Shown: piece by piece, positions 24,581 to 35,142 of the stretch
Layout: every line of letters begins with the position of its first letter
Position numbering within the stretch: position 1 is the first letter of the stretch
Assembly: GCA_963680875.1 (NCBI GenBank)
Contig: OY804578.1
Span: forward strand, 103,259,689 to 103,323,688
Direction of reading: 5' to 3'
DNA from: Bathymodiolus brooksi
Lineage: Eukaryota; Mollusca; Bivalvia; Mytilida; Modiolidae
DNA: 64,000 bases
Notes under the pieces: generated by a model
What the model was told of the DNA's origin: nothing
Databases searched by the model: none
The model's input: only the letters and a program-made list of their open reading frames with translations
Program-made: the position numbers and the translations under genes

Positions 24581-24752
24581 AGGCCGTCGTGTTCGTGATC
24601 GTATGGTAGTTAGATTTACAACTACCTGTGCAATCAGTGCCTATCACCACTAAAGTTGTGAGTTCAAACACCGTTCATGGCGAGGTGTACTCGATACAAC
24701 AGTATGTGATAAATGACTGAAATATTGTTGAAAGTGATATTAAGCACATTAA
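24581..24752 (+). repeat. SINE, type 2
   Basis: The head is AGGCCGTCGTGTTCGTGATC, then GATTTACAACTACC. B-box-like GAGTTCAAACACC lies near 24660. An internal deletion of the central body follows, then the shared tail ACTGAAATATTGTTGAAAGTG. It illustrates a second head type on the common tail. Confidence 0.7.
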
Positions 24753-25163
24753 TTGTGTATTGAGTGCTAAGTATTAATATGAAATAAATTAGCATAATTT
24801 TTAATATCTCTTTTATGCGATTTCAATACATCATTACTACTGCATTGCCGCTGTCGTGTATATAATTTGTTGGAAATTGTAGGAAGAGGGTTTTAAATAT
24901 TGTATTATAACTTGTGGCCAATCCTAATTAACAATATTTTGAGAAAATAAGGTATGTATAATTCAGTGTAACATATTCCAGAGCAACACGACAAACAATT
25001 GTTTCCTTCAAAATTTATTTTTTCAGAATTGTTTTCCCTTTTGATTTATAATGGGATATATTTATCTCATAAAAAAAAATTTATAGATTTAAACACAAGC
25101 CATAATATCTTTGCAATTAAATGGTACCAGTTCTCATTCAGTAAAGATCATGTGCTTTAGTAC

Positions 25164-25325
25164 AGGGTTAGGGTTATGGTATTTAATGCCACTTTCAACG
25201 ATATTTCGTTATCTCTTTGCGGTCAGTTTTATTGGTGATGGAAACCGGGGTACCCAGAGAATACCACGGACCCGTCGCAAGTCATTGATTGAAGAATTGA
25301 TATAAGTATAATACGTTCACTTAAT
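25164..25325 (-). repeat. SINE, type 2, truncated
   Basis: Reverse orientation: TTAGGGTTATGGTATTTAAT, GCCACTTTCAACGATATTTC, then the body with GGAAACCGGGGTACC and GTCGCAAGTCA. The tRNA-like head is missing. Confidence 0.7.
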
Positions 25326-25597
25326 AAAATAACTGAAATATTGCTAAATTTGACGAAAAAACAACAAATGAATCGATCGTCGAATTGTAATCGCACCAAA
25401 TATGAAAATATCAAATTAGCATTTTTACAAATAACGTGTACAGATTGATGCTACAAGATTTATAGTTTTTAAATGTCGAGCTTTTAAAATCAAATGCTAA
25501 GCTGCAATCAATATTGACCCAGTTTGACTCAAATGTTCTATTTACTTTAGATTTATGTCAAAGTCGAGTGACATTTCAGTATATGAACACTACTACA

Positions 25598-26800
25598 TGG
25601 ACCTCTGTTATTTCTGGTTTACATTAATGATACTGGTGATAAACTTCTTTCCTTAAGCCGTTTATTTGCTGATGACACTTCGCTTGGCTATGCAACAAGT
25701 CAAGATGAAGTTCAAATAAAATATGTTATAGATCATGATCTACATGAGCTTGGTGACTGTTCAAAGAGATGATTGATGTCTTCCAACCCAGAAAAAAAAC
25801 TGAAATCATGCTTTTTAGAAATGTAGAAAACTCAACAAATTTTATTTTTATTTTGATGGAAAATTAATGCCACTTACATCAGACCATAAACATTTGGGGA
25901 TAACATTTAGTGAGGAAGCAAAATGGAATAAACATGTAGAAAATTTAATAAAAAGTGTCTCTAAACACATATGTGTTTTGCGTAAATTGAAATATAAATT
26001 GAATAGACAAAATTTAGAAAAATTATACTTAACTTACATTTGACCAATATTTGAGTGTGCATGTGAGGTCTGTGACAACTGTGGTGTCTCTAATTCCTGC
26101 AAATTGGAGAGATTACAGTTGGAGGCAGCTATAATTATCATCGGACTTCCAATCTTTACCAACACAGAATATCTATATAGAGAAACTGGCTGGGAGAGAT
26201 TGGAAGAAAGAAGAACTAGGAGAAAGCTCCAATTATTCTATAATATCCAACACGGTAGCACACCCCCTTATTTACTCGATCATATTCCCCCAACAATCCA
26301 AAGTACGACTATTTATCCCCTTCGAAATGGCAACGATATTATTGTTCCATTCTATAGACTTTCTTTAACCAGAGATTCTTTTGTCCCAGCTACAGTAAGG
26401 GAATGGAATAGCCTTAATCTTTCAGTGCGTAATCTTGACACACTATCAAAATTTAAAAGCCAATCCGGAGTTCAATCTAAATGCCAATTCCGAGACACTA
26501 TTATTATGGTCCTAGAAAACTGAATATAATTTTAACACAGTTTCGCTGCAATGCATCCTTCTTGAATTACGATTTATGTAAAGTTAAAATTTTATCAAAT
26601 ACTTCCTGTAACTGTGGCGCACCATGTGATAATTCTCACCATTTTTTTTTATTGTGATAAATATACAGATAATAGGGAAATATTATTGGCTACCTTCTAA
26701 CATTAATATTGATGTAAATCTACTGGCAAAAGGAAGTGATTTCCTAACATATCAAGAAAATACAACTATTTTTAAACATGATTTTAAATATATTAAAGAC
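25598..26800 (+). pseudogene. Second LINE, 5'-truncated RT and C-terminal region
   Basis: Begins inside the RT with GPLLFLVYINDTGD and the catalytic box LFADDTSLGY, with both Asp present. Lesions follow: TGA at 25770-25772, a shift in the A-run near 25790, further shifts near 25830-25860, and a TGA in place of a codon in LTYI-PIFEYACE near 26041. From 26104 the C-terminal part is open (ERLQLEAAIIIIG, YRETGWERLEERRTRRKLQL). A Cys/His cluster (CNCGAPCDNSHHFFLYC) lies just past the stop at 26521-26523. It is related to the element at 1-2853 but is a distinct family, since the sequences differ at most positions. Confidence 0.82.
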
Positions 26801-27099
26801 TCCCAAAAGACTTACAATTGTCTAAATGATCTAAAGAACCAACACACATCTCCAAAAGTATTTATTCTCCTTTCTTTTCTTTCGTATATTGTATGTTTTT
26901 ACTTATCTCTATGCATACTATATACATATTATATCATCTCATTGCGCATGCTAATACATATTGTAAATAATTGTATTCGGGAGAAGACTTCATAAGTTGG
27001 AAAAACTTGTGTCCGATCTCTATTTGTTATATTTAGCAAATAAAAATATGCTTAAGCTAAAAACTACATAATACAGACAAAAACGAGTTGAAGGGATAT

Positions 27100-27857
27100 T
27101 CATTTCTTGGTATCCATATGGCTTTACATGGAATAGAATATTTTACAGAACTGTGTCTACGTCTCTATCCGGTCACAAAATACAACATGATATTAGTAGT
27201 ATGGCATGTCTACATCAGAAGGTCTGTAATGGTCTTGATCAGTGTAAATGTAGACTTCTCCTTCGGTGAGTCTCTTTGTTTTATTCAAAATACAGTTGTA
27301 TTATGTTCATAAAATGTTAAGCAAAAAAAAAAACAAAAAAACAACAAAAAAAAAAAGCAAAAAACAATGAAAGTCACAATCAATTTACTATTGGTTCTTA
27401 ACCGAGCTTATAGTCATAAACGGCACAGAAGAATATATTATATATTCAACGCCGACTTCTTCCTGAATTTGTAAGACCATATTTGCATATTTCATGCGGG
27501 AGCTTCTCAAGGAAACACAAGAAGCTATCTCTGCTCTGTGGTGTCACTTTCAGATATACAGACAATGCACTTTCTCTGAATAGTTAAAAGCTTAGTTATT
27601 AAAGTTTAAGACCTGAAAGAACATATATGCAATGTTATGTCATAATCGTGTGCGAAAACTACATGTAAGGTATTCAAAGGACATATAAACAGTAGTATCT
27701 TGTAGTATTGTGCGAAAGCTAAGATATCCCAAGTAATTTAATCCTGTCATCATTTCCATTTTTAACTGAAGTTATATTTAACCGTCCAATAATATAAGGT
27801 GCTTGGTCAGTGTAATTTATATATGTCAGCAAATGGTTCCTTTAATTTGTGTCCCAC
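27100..27857 (-). pseudogene. GPCR pseudogene related to the copy at 36961
   Basis: Two collinear blocks match the receptor at 36961-38244 in the same orientation. 27100-27460 matches the TM5-TM7 and tail region (shared words: GTCACAAAATACAACAT, AAATGTAGA-TTCTCCT-GGTGAGT, CGGC-CA-AAGAATATAT). 27726-27857 matches the N-terminal exon (ATATAAGGTGCTTG-TCA, ATATATGTCAGCA). The second block ends at an acceptor-like AG at 27858-27859, at the place where both intact genes have theirs. The ~600 bases coding TM1-TM4 are gone, replaced by ~260 unrelated bases, and stops and shifts are frequent. Confidence 0.8.
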
Positions 27858-27875
27858 CTGGAAGTAAGCAAAACA

Positions 27876-28905
27876 AGCAAAATCGTTATATTACAAATTC
27901 TTTTCTTATGACCTCAATTAAAGCAAAACGCATCATGGGAAGTATTAGTTACAATTTCACGTCGTATTGCTACTGGTGTCAACCAACATATTCTATCTTC
28001 CTAGTTAGTTAACTACGAACATTCACTGTCCATGTATATGTTTATCGTTCATTTTGTGATAGGGGAGTGGTGGTTTCGCATTTACAGATTTCACACCGCC
28101 ACGTGTTTTTTGTGCATGTCGCATTCCATGATCTGTATTCCCTTTTGCACATGTCGTCGCTTTGTGTTCAATGATTTGATGTGAAATAAAATGCAGTTTA
28201 TTAACAGAAGAGCACAATCAACTATTATCATTTTATGCTGATGAAATAGAAATAATGTGACTCGTTGAAAATTTCAAGAAGAAAAGAAATATTTTAAATA
28301 AGAAATGTATATGAAACTGTAAGGTTAGCCATGTTGATTCAAATGTCTGTTGTTTCGAAAGGAAACATGAGGAGCTTGGATTGTAAGTCATTTATAAAAA
28401 AAAATCAAAAAAACAAACAAAATAAAATTTCAATGTCATATTACCAAACGGTCAATATAAAGTTGCAATTCTTTGCGAATGAGACTAGATAGCTAAATTC
28501 AACATTGTCAATGAATTCATTTTGCAAATGTATCTGTTCGAATATTTTAAACTTTAATCTAAGCATTTTTACTCTGTTTTACTGTTACGCTTTATTCAAA
28601 GATTGATATTTTAAAACTGCAATTAACATGGACTTCAAATATTACTTTTCAAAACAAACCATTTATGTTTCATTCTTTTTTATAAAGGTAATATAAAGAT
28701 TGTGCAAGTTGAAAATTAATGGATTATAACGAGGAACTGGCATATCATAATTGTTTATAGAAAAATCAAAAACTTGCTATTTCTAAAAATTATATGAATA
28801 TTGTACGAAACGAATCATCAGACAACAATCTCTACATGTTTTAATTTACAACGAAAAGCAAAATAGCTCAAGCAATATTTGAACATTGACTAAAATTATA
28901 TTATT
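27876..28905. other. No gene recognised
   Basis: AT-rich sequence, A-rich near 28400. No repeat family identified. Confidence 0.35.
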
Positions 28906-28907
28906 AG

Positions 28908-29030
28908 TTTACCAGTTGCTTGCCCATGGTCGGTGGTTCTCTCCAGGTACTCCGGCTTCTTCCACCACTAAAACTGTGAAATAACTGAAATATTGTTGAA
29001 AGTGGCGTTAAAACACAAAAAAAAAAAATC
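28908..29030 (+). repeat. SINE, type 1 body and tail, 5'-truncated
   Basis: TACCAGTTGCTTGCCCATGG, TCGGTGGTTCTCTCC, then a small deletion and GAAAGTGGCGTTAAAACAC with an A-rich tail. Confidence 0.78.
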
Positions 29031-29034
29031 AACA

Positions 29035-30100
29035 ATCAATTACATGTATTAAGCTTTAAATGCAAATCAGAATGTGTTGAATGAAATAAAATGTTAAACG
29101 AAATAGAATGAACGTAAAATACGCTTACAAAATGAATATGCTTCATATTGGAAATCCACAATGTATTTAGCATTTTAATTTTATTGGTAAAGCAATTCGG
29201 GTTTTGTTTTGCAAATCTTTTGAATAAAGGGAAAAAAACAAAGAACGTTCAAAGAAGGAGGCGAAGATGTTTTTTGTGTCCATTATCATATATTTATCGA
29301 AATGGCCTTTGGGGATAATTCGAAACAGGATGGAGTGCGATAACATCAAATTAAACGTTTTAATAATTCACATTATCTGGACAAAACAAACATACATTAG
29401 ACAAAAACAATTCGGAAAGGATTGATAAGACAAAATTACGCACAACTTCGATGAATAATTTAGAATACAATTTTGCAACTCGCTGATAAATTACAGGAAA
29501 ATGCAAAAACTCCATTTCAATCAATTCTATATTCTCATATAAGGTGCCATTTCCTATATGACGATATGTTAGTATAAAATTGAACTAAAATTGCACTATT
29601 GCATTAATTTAGCCTTGGTGAGGTCAATGCACGTTTTTATCGACCCAATGAAAGCACAGAGGACGAAGTCCGATGATGATATACCTTCATAGGTCAATTA
29701 CAAGCTGCATTGACTGATATGAAAACGTTACAATTGCTTTCTTATATCATAATATTATTTATTAAAAGTTATGATTTGTAAGTCCGGGACATTCATATTT
29801 TGAGAGAAAAATAATATACCATTAAATTTATAACATTTATTAAGCAGCAATGAATATAGATCACTTCTCGTACATGAAACATTCTCCAAAAGTTATTTGA
29901 GTTTAAATTTAAATTGACAATTCGGCTGCCATCACTGTCTGTTGCCATTTTTGTTTATGTCAACAATGCAGTCATTGGAAGTGCAAATGAGAGATCTATT
30001 TTGTTTAGTCGAATTTCTAAACAAGAATGCAATCAAAAACCAGGTAATGTATGCTTGAAATTGATGATGTTTTTAGCAATCTATGGTTTAGACGGCACGA
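29035..30100. other. No gene recognised
   Basis: AT-rich. No repeat or coding family seen. Confidence 0.35.
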
Positions 30101-30103
30101 TAT

Positions 30104-30222
30104 AGCTGAAATATTGCTAATGTTGGCGCTAAGCATCAATCAATAAATCAATTAATGAATTAAAAATATATCGAATAAAGATGAAATACTGCTAAAGTTG
30201 GCGCTAAGCATCAATCAATCAA
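30104..30222 (+). repeat. Two SINE tail fragments in tandem
   Basis: GATATAGCTGAAATATTGCTA with GTTGGCGCTAAGCATCAATC occurs at about 30104 and again, slightly changed, at about 30180. The tail ends in (ATCA)n. No heads are present. Confidence 0.65.
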
Positions 30223-30499
30223 TCGATCTTTTAGTGGTTTAGAGATGTCTATTTTTAGTAAGATCTAGTTTATACCTGTTTTATAATTAAGTCATGTGCC
30301 ATGAATTGACAAATTACAGTTTTTTAAATAATATGATATTATAATAATATGACTTACGATTTTATCAAATGTAAACCAATATTGGTGTCTCCCTTTTTTT
30401 GATAAGTGTTGACTGTACTTCTTCTGTAGAAAAAAAACCGATGCAAGTTATAGAAATAAATAGCTTTTACGCTGAACCTGAATATGCGGACACAATACG

Positions 30500-30590
30500 T
30501 CCATTTAGGTTGCTAAAGCGGTTAAAAACGAAATTTTATGACAAAAGTGATTATTTCAATTATTCCATTGTGAACTTTCTAGTAGACATT
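30500..30590 (+). pseudogene. Possible tiny Penelope-like RT remnant
   Basis: LKTKFYDKSDYFNYSIVNF resembles the KIYDKRDDFNFKIINF segment of the PLE reverse transcriptases here, at protein level only. It is too short to be sure and belongs to a different subfamily if real. Confidence 0.35.
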
Positions 30591-30597
30591 TTTACTA

Positions 30598-30652
30598 TTC
30601 ATCGTCGAAACCGAAACCAAACCCGAATCCGAAACAGAAACCGAAATCATCC
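30598..30652. repeat. CGAAAC-type hexamer array (left)
   Basis: Degenerate CGAAACC/CCGAAA units. An inverted counterpart with three clean GGTTTC units is at 33195-33217. Confidence 0.6.
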
Positions 30653-31283
30653 CATGAAGAACAAGAAATGTTTTTCATTGCTCTTTGTTTGTTTTATTAC
30701 TATTAAAAGCACTACATTGACTGGTTCAGCTATCCAGTTAACTTTTTGCACTCTCTGCAATGAATGTTGTTTATGTATAGCAAGTAAGTAGACTATGTAG
30801 TTGAACCAGAATATTTCATTTTTTGTATTGAATAATAAAATACAAAATTACTCTGCAATATGGTTGCAAGATTTGTCTGTGAACGAGTAAACCTGAAAAC
30901 AAGCAACATATACATGATTTGTTTGTGGGGAACCTTTATATTTGAGCATGAATATGGACAGTATTCGACTTAATGTATACAAGACATCATTTTATAATCT
31001 ATATATTGCAAAGATCGCAAACTAGCAATAATTTATGATTTTGTGCGTACCTGTAAGTATGTAACTTTTTAATAGTTTAGGGTACCTTTTGCCTTCAATG
31101 TGTAATGCAAGCAAATGTATGTATTGCCGTTATTCTAGATAAATGAAAGACATACAATTGTGTGAAAGTTTTAATTTAAATCGGTACTGGAGTCCGAACT
31201 AAAGATTTTTTTCAGTTTTGGTAACATGGCCTTCAACAACTACATCAACATATTTTCTCTCTCAACTTCTTTGTTGCGCCTTT

Positions 31284-31763
31284 TCATTTTCTTGTCTTTC
31301 TTTTCTTCTTCTTTGCAATTGGTTCTTGTTGCCTCTCAGGGAATCTAGCCTTTCGTTTCCTCATTGCTGTTCTGGAGGTGGAACGTTCATCCGAGTCACT
31401 TAAAACACCTGGATAAATTGAAATGATGAACTTTATACATTAGCAAAATGGTAATATGTGTGAGGATATTTAAGACACAATAGAATATTTAAGTTCACAT
31501 GCACAAAATTATTAAGCATGCGATTCACCCTCTGCTATGACACTGTGGTATTGGATATTAGCAAAAACAGCCACATGTATGTATTTTCAGGTACTTTACC
31601 AGACAGAGAAAACTTCATATTTCTAGGATATTTTTTATGACTTTGTCCCTTTGATATTTACATCACATCTCCTTTTATACTTTTGCAAATGTAAAGAATT
31701 ATTTACCTGGTGACTCTAATTCGTCGTCATCATCTAGATGTTCTTGTGTATGATTATCATCAC
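31284..31763 (-). CDS. Two-exon acidic-then-basic coding piece, possible Harbinger partner
   Basis: Minus strand. Exon 31763-31707 is preceded by TTTAATTGCAG and followed by GTAAAT. Exon 31408-31284 is preceded by TTTATCCAG and ends in TGA. Both introns are phase 1 and join in frame. The first exon encodes DDNHTQEHLDDDDELESP and the second VLSDSDERSTSRTAMRKRKA, then a Lys/Arg-rich end (KKKKRKTRK). Such acidic and basic tails occur in MYB/SANT-like proteins of Harbinger elements, but the SANT domain itself would lie in upstream exons that I could not find. It could equally be part of an unrelated nuclear protein. The splice signals and phase agreement are the main support. Confidence 0.4.
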
Positions 31764-32238
31764 CTGCAATTAAATATACTTATTCAATTGATTCTGTTTT
31801 TATTTTTGTAATAAAGTATCGATAAGGACGATAAAAAAGAATAGCACTTATGTTATCCAAACAAATATGTGAATATAACACTATACTGGAAATGAATTGT
31901 GACATGTGTGTAGACAAGTCAAAAAGTGCTACATGTATAAGTGATGATTATAGAATAGAGGGGGCGTGAGGCCAACATTATGTTATAGATTTACCCCATG
32001 ACCATGTAACTTGTGTATTATACCTATCAATTATTTTCTTGTTAGAGTTTGGCAGAGATTTTTTAAGAATTGAGTGCCGATGTTTGTAGTTTTTTGGCGT
32101 GTAAAAGCGTTGACCATATAGCAACGTTTTTGCAACCCTATGAAACTACAAAAATCAATATTCAATACTTATAATTACATTTTCACGATTTATAATCAGG
32201 AAAATTATGAGTTAAATTTAAAAATACATCGATTTTTG

Positions 32239-32814
32239 GCGCTGATAAGATAGCCCAGCATGGAAGAGTGGGATAGTTTAAGAGATAATTGGCCCGAACT
32301 GAAATGTTCTGTTGGATGTATTGATGGAACTTCGCACAGAATAAATCGTTCGATAGAATATCATGGATTATGTTACAGTGGACACCGTCATATGCATTGT
32401 AGACACACTCAAGTAATTATTGACAACTGTAAGATATATCAAGTCTGGTTTTCTTGGTCATAACAATGACGCAACAACATATCATCTGTTTGACCCTATT
32501 GGACCAGCAGAGGAACATACATTTCCACGGAACTGTTTTCTTTTAGGGGATACGATATATCCATCACAGCATCCATTAGTGATACCATATACAAATGCAA
32601 AGTGCGTAGACAAGATAATGATACTAGAAGAAAAAGTGTTGAAGTTAATGACAAAATAAGGAAAAAACGAGTATATGTGGAGCACTCTATCCGAAGGATT
32701 AAGATTTAGAAGATAGTTGGTTCATTATACGGACATAAACGTCAGCATATACCCAGACTTGTTGAACTATGTGCCGCGCTGAGTTTTCGTAGAGATATGT
32801 TGCACAATTATTAG
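32239..32814 (+). pseudogene. PIF/Harbinger (HARBI1-like) DDE transposase fragment, frameshifted
   Basis: The DDE_Tnp_4-type core is recognisable. MEEWDSLRDNWPELKCSVG leads into CIDGTSHRI (first Asp), then YSGHRHMHCRHTQVIIDN. A shift near 32430 follows, then SGFLGHNNDATTYHLFDPIG and FLLGDTIYPSQHPLVIPYTN (second Asp). A second shift near 32635 precedes RVYVEHSIRRIKI (catalytic Glu). A stop and then IVGSLYGHKRQHIPRLVELC lead to the final TAG at 32812-32814. In the family this enzyme cuts and joins transposon ends with a MYB-like partner. The N-terminal helix-turn-helix part is absent and the frame is broken twice, so it is not functional. Confidence 0.8.
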
Positions 32815-33189
32815 TTCTGAATACATATAAATTGATTCCGTTTCATATCTGTTCTAGTTCAAGGTAAGATGTATACTTAGAATATACAGAACCACAAACT
32901 TATACGTAAAATACTGCTTAGGTGTGTTAATTTCATACAATAAAAATAGATAATACAATGTTGTTTCGTGTACATTTTGTCACATCCTGTCCATTTTCCA
33001 TGTTCAAATATAAAGGTTTAACCAAAACAAGTTATTCAATACATACCTTGTTTGTCAAGTTTACTCAATCACATACATATACAATTGTGTGCGTTAATTT
33101 TTAATACTTCATACTGCTTACATTACATAATTTAACAGCTGAAGTAATCAAATTATATATATAAAAGCAAACAACACAATATAGTATTC

Positions 33190-33235
33190 CTTAATGGTTT
33201 CGGTTTCGGTTTCGATGATGAATAGTAAAAATACC
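33190..33235. repeat. CGAAAC-type hexamer array (right, inverted)
   Basis: GGTTTCGGTTTCGGTTTCG then ATGATGAATAGTAAAAATA, the inverted partner of the array near 30600. Confidence 0.6.
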
Positions 33236-33454
33236 TAATACAGATGAAGCGACATTCCAGCAGCACATGCATATGAAGAATGTATCTTTCAGCAGATATT
33301 CCAGAACTTGTGTTTACTATCGGAATTTCTTTGTGATATGATGATGCTGACAAGGAAGCTACTGAAGGAACGGTTTCGGGTGGTAAAGTTGAAATCATGA
33401 CTTTTACCATTGCCATCATGAATTGTTTACCCGATACAAATATCTGCCACCATA

Positions 33455-33860
33455 GGTATATTCCGTTTGCTGTAGTCACAATCTCGTAGTTATTCCCTCG
33501 TTTTTGACTAGCATGAGTAGCATCACGCGTGCCACAAGTGGATCAGGAATGACTTGGCCTTCCATATATCCAGAGTAGCATCACGCGTGCCACAAGTGGA
33601 TCAGGAATGACTTAGCCTTCTATATATCCAGAGTAGCATAACGCGTGCCATAAGTGGATCAGGAATGCCTTAGCCTTCCATATATCCAGAGTATCATCAC
33701 GGTTTTTAGTGGAATTCACATTGCTCGAACTTTAGTTTTTTGTGAAGTATTTTGTGGAACAGTGTTTGTCTTCTTGTGTTTTTTTTCTTGACCATATTAA
33801 TAGCTCCTGATTACCATCTTGATATCTTCAATCTTAGCTTATTATCAATTTTACAACAAT
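33455..33860 (+). repeat. Dispersed repeat composite A with internal expansion
   Basis: TTCCGTTTGCTGTAGTCACA opens it and CTCCTGATTACCATCTTGATATC closes it near 33810-33835. Copies at 38.55 and 43.14 kb have the same order. A 58-bp stretch in the middle has expanded to three tandem units. Confidence 0.7.
33516..33690. repeat. 58-bp minisatellite, three units
   Basis: Units start at 33516, 33574 and 33632: AGTAGCATCACGCGTGCCAC, AAGTGGATCAGGAATGACTT and CCTTCCATATATCCAG, nearly identical. Other copies of the host repeat have one equivalent. Confidence 0.92.
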
Positions 33861-34314
33861 TAATTTGGAAAACCTCGGGATTACAGAAATAGAACTTAGT
33901 TTCTCCTGCATCTTCGTGTAACCTTTCCTAAAGTGGCATCCGCTAATTTTGTCAGGCGAATCAAACATGCAAATAGAAACAAGTACTTTATGTTTGGAGA
34001 ATGCCACACGGATAACAAAAACAGCTTGCAGCTGGTCATATTAAACAGAAGTTTGTCGTTGAAGCCCATTGAGAACTAAATGTTCCGCCTTCATCCCCTT
34101 TTTCGTGTGGTAATCAGCATTTCTCATCACGGCACCATCTTATTCCTACCTGCTTTATAGTTTGTAAGCTTGTTTTCGTCATAAATATAGTTTGAAATAC
34201 AGCTCACCTAATGCTAAACATCCATTCAATCTATAACATGAGCATGAAGGTATAACGATGACCATATGTCTGAATGTTTTGATTGACAGAATTTAAAACT
34301 TAATAGAGGATAGA

Positions 34315-34510
34315 AGTCGTTGTCGTGATCGTATGGCATTTGGATTTACAACTACTTAGTACTCGATACAGCAGTATGTGATAAAGTTTGTCGGTGAATT
34401 GCGGCAGGTCGGTGGTTTTCTCCTGGTACTCTGGGTTCCATCACCAATAAAGCATACAGCCACGATATATCAGAAATATTGTTGAAAGTGACGTTGAACA
34501 AAATCACCAT
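34315..34510 (+). repeat. SINE, type 2, internally deleted
   Basis: The head TCGTGATCGTATGGCATTTGG is followed by a jump past the B-box to GTACTCGATACAGCAGTATG. Then come GGTCGGTGGTTTTCTCC and the tail ATTGTTGAAAGTGACGTTGAA. Confidence 0.75.
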
Positions 34511-34965
34511 AAACCTGTATAATGGGTAAGGCCTGACGATCTCCTTTGATATTGCCAACAAACTTCTACGTAATGAGGTGTTACTATTTCGGATCTTCTA
34601 CAACGGTCAAAATTCGCCTCTAGCTGTTTAAATAAGGAGCTTTTACGCGGATTCGCATGGGAAGTTTTAAGATACCAAAGGAGTAATCATAAGTCATTAA
34701 TCGACGGGAAAACATCTTAGGAGCATATCATTCTCCCATCAGTGAGAGCCCATTTACGTCATTCATTGAGCATGCCCGTTATACAATTGTTTCAACCCAC
34801 ATAACCTTCGAATTATCGAGTTCCATTGCAACAAGCCGTTGAAATATAAATCACATTCTAATACAGTGAAATTCCCATAGGTTCTGGCATTTAGAGCGAT
34901 CTTCAGCTTGATTATATCCCGCTCTAAATCTGTGTTTCCATGTGTCTGACACTTGTGAAATACAA

Positions 34966-35142
34966 TATACAGTCAAACCTGCCCATGCAGTGACGTCTAT
35001 TAAGCAGTCACCTGCATTAAAAGGTCACCCTTTTCTTGTCCTGTCATATATGAATTGAACTTCTTTTAAGAGGTCACCTGCCTTATAAAGCCATTTTGTC
35101 TTTGTCCCAAAGGTGACCTCCTAATACAGGTTTGACTGTATA
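34966..35142. mobile_element. MITE with 16-bp perfect terminal inverted repeats
   Basis: TATACAGTCAAACCTG at 34966-34981 is the exact reverse complement of 35127-35142, and TA lies at both ends. The interior has inverted words AGGTGACC / GGTCACC and no open frame. TA flanks and length (177 bp) suit a Tc1/mariner-type non-autonomous element. No transposase of that type is in the window. Confidence 0.78.

Larger units (their letters stand above)
30588..33236. mobile_element. Candidate PIF/Harbinger-type DNA transposon, decayed
   Basis: Bounded by an inverted repeat. TTTTTACTATTCATC then (R)TCGAAACCGAAACC reads inward at 30589-30621, and the same reads inward on the minus strand from about 33234 to 33194. 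Between them lie a DDE transposase on the plus strand and a two-exon acidic/basic coding piece on the minus strand. This matches the two-gene layout of Harbinger elements, a nuclease plus a MYB/SANT-like partner. A 3-bp target duplication is not evident, so the inverted repeat as termini is my inference. Confidence 0.4.

Noticed and set aside
30598..30652. Interstitial telomere repeat
   Set aside because: The CGAAAC-type hexamer is not the metazoan TTAGGG telomere unit.
31218..31403. Plus-strand Ser/Leu-rich open frame
   Set aside because: It is the antisense of the Lys/Arg-rich exon, which has matching splice signals on the other strand.
33153..33479. 108-codon minus-strand open frame ending in a KPKPKP stretch
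   Set aside because: It overlaps the CGAAAC hexamer array and part of a dispersed repeat, and has no recognised domain.
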